Assembly: GCA_002633025.1 (NCBI GenBank)
Contig: NMRB01002242.1
Location: 34,078 to 98,077, forward strand
Reading direction: 5' to 3'
DNA from: Notospermus geniculatus
Taxonomy: Eukaryota > Nemertea > Pilidiophora > Heteronemertea > Lineidae
Length of the DNA stretch: 64,000 nucleotides
The position numbers and the translations under genes were made by a program. Below the pieces are notes generated by a model, which saw only the letters and a list, made by a program, of their open reading frames with translations, was not told the DNA's origin and ran no database searches. Shown in pieces: positions 12,201 to 24,200 of this stretch (position 1 is its first letter; every line of letters begins with the position of its first letter).

Positions 12201-15200
12201 AGGAAGCGTACTGCGGTATTAAACCGTCGGCTCTAGTAGTTTGCGGATTTCAAAAGGCTGTCTCGAGAGTGCACTCCGAGTGAAACAGGGTTTATTCATG
12301 GGTTGTTAGGGTTTCAAAACACAGTCACATGAATCGTGTTTCCTTTCCTTCATCAAGCTTATTAAAAGTTGCATATGTGAAGGAAAAGGCCTAATAATTA
12401 ATAATTAATAATTAATCTGTTTGATAAGCAACATCCCATAAATTATTTATGGGATGTTGTTTATAAAACAGATTGTTTGATCAAAAGTGTTACATCTTCA
12501 TACAACATCCAAGTTTTTAGAGGGACGTAAGGGGGAACATATTCGAACATTCTTCCTCATTTCCGTTTCATTGAGTGTACCTGGTTGTATATTTTTCTTA
12601 ACTATCTCAATGTAGTCATCTCGATCCGGCCGAGACATCTCGTGCCAAAACCCGAGAGCGTGAAAGAACTCATGGACGATACTTTCGACTTTATTCCAGC
12701 ACCAGCCGAAGTTCATGTCCCGTGTGGTCTCATACCACGCCGAGGGATAACCGACGCTGTTCGAGTGGCACCTAAAATGAAGAGATAGCTGAGAATAGCT
12801 GATTGACATCTGGCCTATGCTGTTTGACCTATGGGACCCTAGCTCACTGCATGCCTCAATAGGTGTCACTAGTGGTGTGAACTTGAGTAGTATCTTAGAA
12901 AGACGTTGGGCGGCGCTGCAGTTTTGAAGATGCTGGAGTCGTTGCTGAAAGACGTTACAAAAAAGAAGTGTTTGTAAGTTTTGAATGGCTCCCTTGAGCC
13001 CCTAGGCTACTGTTACTAAGAAATAAACTAGTCGCTTTTCATTTTTCACTCCTCATTTTCCATTCAAAATCAAAATCAGAGAATGAACGCCTATGTGAAC
13101 CACAACAATGTTCATTCTTCAGGTGACGGGTGATTCGTGCCAAATCATAAAATGGCGAGTGAAAAATGTCAGGAGCCTGCTATAAGCGAGCTTCTGATTG
13201 GCCAATCTGTCGGCAGAAAATCTGTCGATGGTTCCCCGTCGAAATGGCGTGTTAAACGACTCTGTTTGAGAGGGTGAATTTTGGGATGAAAGGGAGTGTC
13301 ACAATTGAGTACTGGGGCTATTGTAAGCTTACGATCGTGGTTCTGCGTTGCCGATGGTCATATATTTGCTCTCGGTTGTCCTGGGCTTGAATCTGATGCA
13401 GGAGCTCTTCTCTATCATCGCCATAGCCTCCTTGACAAAGGGCTTTCCGTTGTCAGCTTGAATGAGAAAAAAAGATATGGAGGGTTATGCTGGGGGCGTG
13501 GGTCGGACGGACGGACGGACGGACGGAGAGACACCAGGAGAAAGTAAGTTGACTGCAAGGAAAATGTTCTCGAGTCTCAAAAACAAAGAAATCTCAAAAC
13601 GATCTGCCCAGAAATGATCTGTCCAAAAGAACTGTTTGTGAGGTCTCGCAAATTTGACGAAACACGAAGTACGAAAGACGAAATTCAACTTCATTTCCAC
13701 GATCTAATGTATTTCTGGAGATGGCTGGTACCACAAATGTCCCTGCTGGCAGTGCGAAGTAGAAATTTAAAAATTCAAAATGCACCACGACTCTCTCAGT
13801 CTTACATGATATGCATGATATGGCAGCAGGGACATTTTGTGGTACCAACCATCTCTAGAAATACATTAGATCCTGGAAATGAAGTTGAATTTCTTATTTC
13901 GTACTTCCTGTTTCGTGACGATATTTGCGAAACCTCTACGAATAACGATCCTTCTACAAGTAACATCTGTCTATTATGAGTTACTCTTTCTCGGAGTAAG
14001 GAACGAATAAGTAGGACGAACCCAAGCAACGAAGTAAACCGACTCGAAAGAACTGCTGCTTGCATTTTTCGCCATGAAAAGGGCAGGAAATTGAGAGTTC
14101 ATGACATAATCCACCGCGAAAGAACATCGCGGCCGTTCTGACGGTCAGCATGCACTGACTATAGAATATTGCTTCTTTACACAAGTCAAGTAACATCTTC
14201 CATTTTCAATAGATTGGGTGGTGGCGTTTATCCAATACTTACGATAGAAAGGATTAAATTCGAATGGGACAACACCTCCGGGCCATGTTTTTATGGTAAT
14301 GCCATAGACAGTGCCGAGTGCGCTTCGTTTTCGGCGTGATTCGAATTCCCTGTGGAAAATGGAGAAGATACATACAGAAATGAATAACACACTTATCATT
14401 TTAACTCCCCATTCTCCATTCAAAATCAAAATCAGAANAATTCCCTGTGGAAAATGGAGAAGATACATGCAGAAATGAATAACACACTTTTCATTTTAAC
14501 TCCCCATCTCCATTCAAAATCAAAATCAGAAAACAGATCTCGGGCGGCCGTCTCTCAAGTGTGTGTGTGTGTGCGTGTGTGTGTAGGCCGTGTGTGCGTG
14601 AGCGTGTGTGTGTAGGACGTGTGTGCGTGTGTGTGTGTGGGGGGGATACAACATGTTGACGTGGATTTACATGTAGGCTACATGGATAAAACTAGAGCCA
14701 CTTTTTTCAGACAGGGGCAGAAACTTCGAGTGTCCCTAACTGATGCAGTTCTCAGAAATCATACGATAGGACGGGGCGCGAAATCCCGCTTCACGGACGA
14801 ATCCCACTAAACGTGCCACATATACCTGCTCGCTGGATCCCAATCGTCGATTCCGTGCTCGTCTATCATATCTTTAATCATTGCAAGCTCCTCATTGCTG
14901 GGCATACTTCCTTGGAAGTCAAATGCACCTGTCGCCGAGGATGGATCGCCTCCACTTTCGAAAATTTCCTCTTCCTCTTTGTTCAACTTAATATCAAGTT
15001 CAAACAGGTCGGCTGAAGACAGGACAGAGCATGTTTCGCCAGGAGTAGGAAGGAGTTTTATAGTCTCCTTCCTCCGGAGTAGGAAGGAGAATTATATTGT
15101 CCTTCTACAGGGGTAGGAATCAGTTTTATACTCTTCTCCCTTGGAGTAGGAAGCAGTTTTATATTCTCCTGCCTCAGAAATAGGAATTAGTACCGGTAGT

Positions 15201-18200
15201 CTATATTCTTCTTCCTCAGGAGTAGAAAGAAGTTTCATATTCCCCTTCCTTTCGGAGTAGGAAGCAGTTTTATATTCCCTTTCCTCATGAGTAGGAAGCA
15301 GTTTTATATTCCCTTTCCTCATGAGTTGGAAGCAGTTTTATATTCCCTTTCCTCATGAGTAGGAAGCAGTTTTATATTCCCCTCCTCACGAGTAGGAAGC
15401 ATTTAAATATTCTTCCACAGGAGTAGGAACCAGTTTTATATTCTTCTTCCCCAGAAGTAGGAAGCCGTTTTATATTCTCCTTCCATACAAACAGGAAGCA
15501 GTTTTATATTCTCCTTCCACAGGATCAGGAAGCCGTTTGACCACTGCTAAATTTGATGTAATGGTATTTGTTGCTTACCTCCGTTGTATTCTTCCATATC
15601 TTTCATGACTGATGAATTACTCATCGTCTCCACCAGGTTGTTTTCCCATTCGATCTCTTCATTCATTTGTTCCATCTCCCATTCATCAGCTGGAAATGTA
15701 GAAGATTGCAGTAAAGATGACGGAGAAGAGCATTCTCCCCATCTTCGATAATCGAAGGCCGATCTGCTCTCCACTGCATTACATCGCACATCACCCTTCG
15801 AGAAATAGACCATGCCAACTTTACCGGTCGACCAATCATATGGCACTTTATATCGGGTCTTCGGCTACAACTCTTTGTACCACGATTCAAATTTTACAAC
15901 ACCGATTCTGATTGGCCTCTTGTTCTCGAGGCGGCAGATACGCCGTGGACCGGTCACTTTCTCGAAGGGTGATGTGCGGTGTAACGTAGTGGTGAGCAGA
16001 TCGGCCTTCGATCATCGAAGATGATTCTCCCACATTGGGGGGTTTTATTTCGCTCCTATTCTCCATTCATTCGCCCCACTCACGTGTGAGTGGATGAAGA
16101 GGAGCGAGCTATCATTGTTGTTGGGGGATGGAGAAGAGAAAAGCTAAAATGCCTGACGGGGAAGCTTTTTTGGCAGAGGGGGAAAGTTTTTTAACTTACG
16201 ATAGGTGATGATCTCGCAGATGTAGAAGTGTCGTTCGTTGCAGTCGCTCTCCTTCACTTTACCGGTATCTTTGTCGATGAGGACACAGTCTTTGTTGGGA
16301 TATTCGCCAAGTGAGTCGTCTGACCATTCCCAGAAAATGTCCTAGAAAGGAAAATAGGGAATTTAACATGTTGGCCATCCTTGGAGCTGGATGTGTCACG
16401 GTATAATGATAATCCTGGGACTGAACATGCTGACGCGAGCACATGTACGCCGCCTGACCTGAATCACATTTAAGGCCAAAAAAAAACCTTTGGTTCAGGT
16501 AACGGACTCCCTCTGGAGGTGGGTAGGTCGGTAGGGATTTTTTTTTTTTAATATTTTTTTTACTGTGAGAAGTTGTGTGGTAAACCTGTCAGTGGACACC
16601 AGCTCACTCAATGCCATACTCTCATTGTGTCTAGTTNNNNNNNNNNNNNNNNNNNNNNNNNNNNNNNNNNNNNNNNNNNNNNNCAAACTTGACGCTAGGT
16701 GGCGATATGTGCAATGACGTCAATCATATCGCCACTAGTGACGGTGGTAGGTTTCCATCTTGAAAAGTAGTGCGCGCGCGGAAGGAACAGAAGAAATTCT
16801 TCTGTTTGTGAAGCGGTCACCCCATCACTCGTTTTCTACGCTTACAATATAGATCGTTGAAGACAGGTGTATAAAGGTATAGAGTGATACAAGCAACGGT
16901 TGAGTAGATGTAAAGTAATAATAAAGTTATTCTGTTTCATTTTCGACAAGGTAAATACTGTTTTCTGCAAATAATACCATTTTGAAAAGGAAGTTCTCAT
17001 CACGTGATAGACTAGCCCGCCGACGATGACGTCAGGATTTCAAGATGGCGATTTAGTATCGATGGCAGTGTTAAAATTTTCGTCCAATTATCAAAAAATT
17101 TCAACGCTGTCGTGGAGTATGCCATAGAAAGAAAGAAATACTGTGAAATCAATGTCCTCCATCGTCAGGTGTGGAGGTCAAAATTTTTTCGGCAGTTATA
17201 TTAAATCTATGATACCTACATGTAAGTAAAGACCAACATAAAGAGGTACATGTACCAATAAATTACCAAGACAGCCCAATGTGCCATTTTCACCATATTT
17301 GATACGACACCTCTGAAATGTTCAGCAATACACGTACCCAATAGTCTCCTCTCTCCTCGTAATCTACATATCCGTCCACCCATTCAAATAGACCCTCGGT
17401 GTCAATGTCGCTCAGTCCAATCCAGGCAGAAGTGCCTTCCATCAACCTAAGAAAAAAGTGCCAAAAATCACTGGCCTGCCAATACAGCGAGTGGAGGTTT
17501 CGTATAGATCTTTCCAACAAAGATGGTGGCGTACATGTAGTTCTACTACATAACATCGTGGCTATTTATTGTCCAAGCATGATATAACAAACATGTGCAC
17601 TATTAATATCAACATTGAGCCAAGACCTATAGGTTGTCAGTTGCTAGCGCCACCTGTGATGAAGTGACCACACTGATATGAGCCTGATAGCAAGCTACCT
17701 AAAGGGTCCCTTTAACCTGAACTTGTGACCTTGTTGAACGATGAATTTCTAAACCTCCAAAGGAGACTGTTGACATCATTCGTTGTAACTAATGCTCAAA
17801 TTACCAAAGTTATTATGATGATCACTTCCGCAATTACGACCAAGTATCTTTTATCAATGAAATTTTTGGTCGAAGAGTCTATTATGACTATTGTTTGTCT
17901 GGTAATGGCGTCCTCTTGACGGTATTTAGGCCTATCCAATCAGTGCGTGATAGGTTTGTAAATTTACTGTTGGCCCCCCACAGCAGACAATAAAGTATCA
18001 AAAGTATTTCAGTTAGCAATAAAATAAAAATATTTTAGAAAACAGTCATAGAATATAAATAGAATCGGGTTTCTCAGGTGAAAGACATTGCTTCCTACCA
18101 GATTCGAACCCACGGACCCTCGCATGAGGCATCAATCGCCAGCACTAAGGGACAGCACGCCTTAACACTAGGCCAAATCCCCATCTTCAATATATTAGAA

Positions 18201-21200
18201 AACATAGATATTCGAAAGTACAAGTGAAGCTGGGCTTAGCAAATCAACGGTGTAACCTCGGGGCACTGATATACGGGGTGGCCAAAGGAAAACTCTTACA
18301 AGCATTCTTCCACCCACCTCAGTCCAAAACCATCTGTATGAATGGATAGAGAGAATCTTCCCTTAGGAGAAAAATAACGTCACCAAGATAACACGATTCG
18401 ATCCAGCAATGTCAGCTCCAGTGCCATTTTTGTGAAGCAAAGTCGAAGTCGTGTCGTGTTTGCTTGTGATTATTCTGCAGTGGAACAATAACCAAGGACC
18501 GCGACTTTGCTTTACAAAATAGGGCCAGGGACCTTATCGAGGAAGTTCTGACTCGTAACTTACGGGAGTTCGTAAACTACATTGTACATGTATTGTCCAT
18601 TTGCAAACAACCTATTGTTCACTATCAGCCTGACAAAGGATTTGTGTAGGCCTATACCCTTAAGGTTACGGCGGCTTTGTGAACAGGGTCCATATTCATA
18701 AACATACTTCAGTCAATGTGTGATACTTATCTTTTGTGTTGAACAAAGGATAAGCGTCATACTTTGACATAAGTACATGTAGGCCTACATGTAGTTTTAT
18801 GAATATGGGTACTGGGGGATAGTCTGGCGTTTTCTTTTTTCCAGAAAGATTCTCCATCCATTGCTGTCAGCAGTTTTTGGCTCTGGGTAGTGAAAGAAGG
18901 CCTATACCTGTGGTTTCTTTCTGATCACCCTGTAGAGGGTGCCGCAAGTGAAAACATACTCAAAGTCCAGCATCTCAGTGACGTAGTCATAGGCAGCCTT
19001 CTTGCTGATCACGGCTAGGTCGCCATCAAAGTCGTTCTTGCAAGTTTCTCTCGCTTCCTCCCACGTCCCAAGGTCTTCGCCAATGATGTAGCAGATATCG
19101 TTGAAGAGAACGCCACCGAAATCTCTACAGCTGACGGCGTCCATTGCTGAAGGTGGTAATTGTACGTCAAAACGCTGTGAGAGGCATTGTTCAGAAGTTG
19201 ATGATGTGAACCGAAATAANATTACTCATCGTCTCCACCAGGTTGTTTTCCCATTCGATCTCTTCATTCATTTGTTCCATCTCCCATTCATCAGCTGAAA
19301 ATGTAGAAGACTGCAGTAAAGATGACGGAGATTGAAGTGCATTCTCCCATATTGTTTTTTTTTACTTCGCTCCTCTTCTCCACTCATTCGCGCCAATCAC
19401 GTGTGAGTGGATGAAGAGGAGCGAGCCATCATTGTTGTGGGGGGATGGAGACGAGAAAAGGTAACGTGCCTGACGGGGAAGCTTTTTTGGCAGAGGGGGA
19501 ATATGTCTTTTGATAAAAAAGAAGTGCTTACGGTAGGTGATGATCTCGCAGATGTAGAAGTGTCGTTCGTTGCAGTCGCTCTCCTTCACTTTACCGGTAT
19601 CTTTGTCGATGAGGACACAGTCTTTGTTGGGATATTCGCCAAGTGAGTCGTCTGACCATTCCCAGAAAATGTCCTAGAAAGAAAAATAGGAATTTGACGA
19701 CCTCAACCCAGACATGCCAGAGTTAACATGTTTCTCCATCTTTGGGACTGGCTGAATTTATCCAAGGCAAATTGACCCGAACACATGTACGCCGCCAGGC
19801 TCACTGATAATCACAGTGTGTAATTATCATTTCGATCGCTGATTGGCCAGATTACTGACCTAGAAATTATACAATGCCCGGGGATGTCACTGCGTCTGGG
19901 ATAATTTATGCGATGCGTCAGCAAAAACTGTGCTGCCAGGGGTGACGTCATGGATTGTCGAGTGCGCCTCGAGCAAAGTTCATCGAAAATCGCCCCAAAT
20001 GCGGTTAATAATGCAAGTTGGTTAAATTCCAGCCTTTCACCAATGGCGACAATCATATTGCAGTTTGTGACGAACTTTGAGCGAGATCCATTCAGTGGTA
20101 TTTGCAAAACCGTGTGCAGAAGTTGAAAATTGGAGAGACCCATAGAAAGAAAGAAATAGTGTGAAATCAATGTCCTCCATCGTGAGGTGTGGAGGTCAAA
20201 ATTTTTTCGGCAGTTATATTAAATCTATGATACCTACATGTAAGTAAAGACCAACATAAAGAGGTACATGTTTCAATAAATTACCAAGACAGCCCAATGT
20301 GCCATTTTCATTATATTTGATACGACACCTCTGAAATGTTCAGCAATACACGTACCCAATAGTCTCCTCTCTCCTCGTAATCTACATATCCGTCCACCCA
20401 TTCAACCCTCGGTGTCAATGTCGCTCAGTCCAATCCAGGCAGAAGTGCCTTCCATCAACCTAAGAAAAAAGTGCCAAAAATCACTGGCCTGCCAATAGAG
20501 GGAGTGGAAGTTTCGTATAGATCTTTCCAACAAAGATGGTGGCGTACATGTAGTTCTACCACATAACATCGTGGCCATTTATTGTCCAAGCATGATATAA
20601 CAAACATGTGCACTATTAATATCAACATTGAGCCAAGACCTATAGGTTGTCAGTTGCTAGCGCCACCTGTGATGAAGTGACCACACTGATATGAGCCTGA
20701 TAGCAAGCTACCTATAGGGTCCCTTTAACCTGAACTTGTGACCTTGTTGAACGATGAATTTCTAAACCTCCAAAGGAGACTGTTGACATCATTCGTTGTA
20801 ACTAATGCTCAAATTACCAAAGTTATTATGATGATCACTTCCGCAATTACGACCAAGTATCTTTTATCAATGAAATTTTTGGCCGAAGTGTCTATTATGA
20901 CTATTGTTTGTCTGGTAATGGCGTCCTCTTGACGGTATTTAGGCCTATCTAATCAGTGCGTGATAGGTTTGTAAATTTACTGTTGGTCCCCCTCAGCAGA
21001 CAATAAAGTATCAAAATTATTTCAGTTAGCAATAAAATAAAAATATTTTAGAAAACAGTCATAGAATATAAATAGAATCGGGTTTCTCAGGTGAAAGACA
21101 TTGCTACCTACCAGATTGGAACCCACGGACCCTCGCATGAGGCATCAATCGCCAGCACTAAGGGACAGCACGCCTTAACCACTAGGCCATCCCCATCGTC

Positions 21201-24200
21201 AATGTATTAGAAAACATAGATATGCGAAAGTACAGGTGAAGCTGGGCTTAGCAAATCAACGGTGAAACCTCGGTGCACTGATATACAGAGTGACCAAAGC
21301 AAAACCCCCACAAGTATTCTGCCACAACCCTCAGTCCAAAACCATCTGTATGAATGGATAGAGAGAATCTTCCTAGGGGAAAAATTACCAAGATAACACG
21401 ATTCGATCCAGGCCCCGTATTCATAAAACTACTTAAGTCTAAATATGATACTTATCCTTTGTTTAACACAAAAGATAAGTATCACACTTAGACTTAAGTA
21501 GTTTTATGAATACGGGCCCTGCAGTGTCAGCTCCAATGCCATTTTTGTGAAGCAAAGTCACAGGTCCTGTCGTGTTTGCTTGTGATTATTCTGCAGTGGA
21601 ACAATAACCAAGGACCGCGACTTTGCTTTACAAAATAGGGCCAGGGACCTTATCGAGGAAGTTCTGACTCGTAACTTACGGGAGTTCGTAAACTACATTG
21701 TACATGTACATGTATTGTCCATTTGCAAGTAACCTATTGTTCACTATCAGCCTGACAAAGGATTTGTGTAGGCCTATACCCTTAAGGTTACGGTGGCTTT
21801 GTGAACAGGGTCCATATTCATAAACATACTTCAGTCTATAGCTGTGGTTACACTACATAGAAATCCCCGGGCTTTTTGAGCCCGTGTCAAGCCCGGGCCT
21901 GAAAAAAACCCGCCTGAGACCCGGCGAGCGTCTACACTACTAAAATCTAGCTGAACTTAATTGCTACGCCCGGCGATAGGGTCGCTGCTGCAGCGTACTC
22001 TTCACGAAGAGGAGGCGCTAAATTGGAGTGCTGGCTTTTTACCGCGCATGCCCACAAGACACGCCGCCTGTCGCGGTGTTCAAGAACTAGACAAAGCCCG
22101 GGTCTATTGCGTCTACACTACTTAAAAAACCCGCAGGAGACGCGGGTCTAAATTAAGCCCTCCAAAAACCCTTCGAAATCGGAGGGTTCAAAAAGCCCGG
22201 ACTTTTCATCCCCGGGTCTATTAGACCCGCGCTTTTAACAGGTGTAAACAGAAAAAGCCCGGGTGAGACGCGGGTTTTTATGTAGTGTAAACAGGGCTAA
22301 TGTGTGATACTTATCTTTTGTGTTGAACAAAGGATAAGCGTCATACTTAGACATAAGTACATGTACATGTACATGTACATGTACATGTAGTTTTATGAAT
22401 ATGGGTAGGCCTACTGGGGGATAGTCTGGCGTTTTTCTTTTTTCTAGAAAGATTCTCCATCCATTCCTGTCAGCAGTTTTGGGCTCTGGGTAGTAAAAGA
22501 ATGCCTATACTTGTGTATTTCTTTCTGGCCACCCTGTAGAGGGTGCCGCAAGTGAAAACATACTCAAAGTCCAGCATCTCAGTGACGTAGTCATAGGCAG
22601 CCTTCTTGCTGATCACAGCTAGGTCGCCATCAAAGTCGTTCTTGCACGTTTCTCTCGCTTCCTCCCACGTCCCAAGGTCTTCGCCAATGATGTAGCAGAT
22701 ATCGTTGAAGAGAACGCCACCGAAATCTCCACAGCTGACGGCGTCCATGGCTGAAGGTGGTAATTGTAATTGTCAGTCAATTGACCAACAGGATTCACTA
22801 CGGTCCAATTCAAAGCCCAACGGACCCATTCATGGTTGATTAGCACCTATCAGGAGTATTTTACATTGTATGGGTTGCTATAACTTTGCTGCCGTCTTTT
22901 GGCGATACGCGCGGCTGACTGCTCCTTTGCCGACCGCACAAATTGCCTTGACATGCGATGAAACGTGAAGCGTGCTGCGGAAAAACAACGGACGTGGCGA
23001 CGCACAATGCAAGCGCCATCACACCCTGATACACCGAAATCGCAGCTGTAAGGTCACAGATGTCAGGCATTCCCGGGATCCATGTCTTCTCTTGTCGGTG
23101 ATGGTCGGCTGACTAAACAGCAGGCTGTTGATATCTCGAATCGAAGTTGGAGGAGCTGGATCCGGGTGGCCGAGCCAGGTGTCTGTGAACTTACATGTAC
23201 AGCTACAATTGTGGGGTATGTAGGCCTACTGACAGACGCTATGCTATTAGTACATCATCATTTGTTTTGTGATGGTCATCTTTAGGCCTATCGCATAAAA
23301 TGTCAAATAGTTTCAGCAGTTACTTACATCTTGCCTTGCGGTACAGTCTACGCTTCCCCCAGGCACCCTGGAGGATCCCGAGACAGGCCACGACCAAGAG
23401 GAGGAGAGAAATTCGAGCCATGTTCTGACTTCCGCGGAGCCAAATGCGAAAATCACAGTTCCAACCAAACTTATGGAACATGTAGGACACTCGCCGCGAT
23501 TGGAGAAATTATTAGATAATTATTAGATAATTATTCACTCATCGGACGAATTTGTATCGGCGAAGGCGATCAATAGAGATGAGTAGGCCTACATGTAATA
23601 TGTCCATCCGAAATTGTCGATATTCAGTCCGCGTTCAGGATTTGAAGCATTCATTTTCATCGTAACTTTTTGCTTCACTGGTGTACGTAATGATTTTTGT
23701 CACTATATGCGGTCATTCAGTGCAAACCGAATCGACGGAAAATGTTCGGCCATCATTGAAATACATGTTAATAAAACGATTCTTTATTATCTAGCAGTCC
23801 ATGGGAATTATCAGTAGCAGTTCAACTTCTGAAAAATCAAAATGTGACAAAAAATGTAATGAGATGGTCCATGGACCATGTGCTCACTTTGTGAATATAC
23901 TATAGAAGAACAAATGACAAGTGTTATCAAAATGTTCCAGGGCAAGCCTTGACTCTAAGGGTAATATGATGGTCAACATTTCAAGGTCAATACATTCTCG
24001 CTTGAGCAATTCATGATAGGCCTATACATGTATGTATGTGCCAAAGTCCATCTGTACACATAGAGGGTACCTAGATACATGATCACACCAAGTCAGAAGA
24101 TACATGTACTTGGTCAGATAGCCACTAAACGTGGTACCAAATGGCAACATTTTGAATTTTGACCTCTGTGACCTTGAAAAGTAGGTCAAATCACAACCCG

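Larger units (their letters stand above)
10498..12580. other. Gene A intron: foldback and local duplication
   Basis: No exon recognised. Contains an inverted repeat of about 600 bp (10620-11217), a MITE (11242-11360), and a direct duplication (11141-11586 / 12120-12443). Confidence 0.75.
15621..19219. repeat. Gene A duplicated stretch, proximal copy
   Basis: Linker exon 1 part, lectin exons 3-1 and introns, matching 19221-22772 apart from unmatched intron parts (16455-17120 / 19806-20140) and inserted foldbacks. Confidence 0.88.
19221..22772. repeat. Gene A duplicated stretch, distal copy
   Basis: Begins exactly after the N at 19220, in the middle of an exon. That is expected for a contig end and not for a natural duplication breakpoint. 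Confidence 0.88.

Noticed and set aside
18094-18183. Possible tRNA gene
   Set aside because: A and B boxes are present, but the ends do not pair into an acceptor stem and the unit lies in a repeat; kept only as a SINE head.
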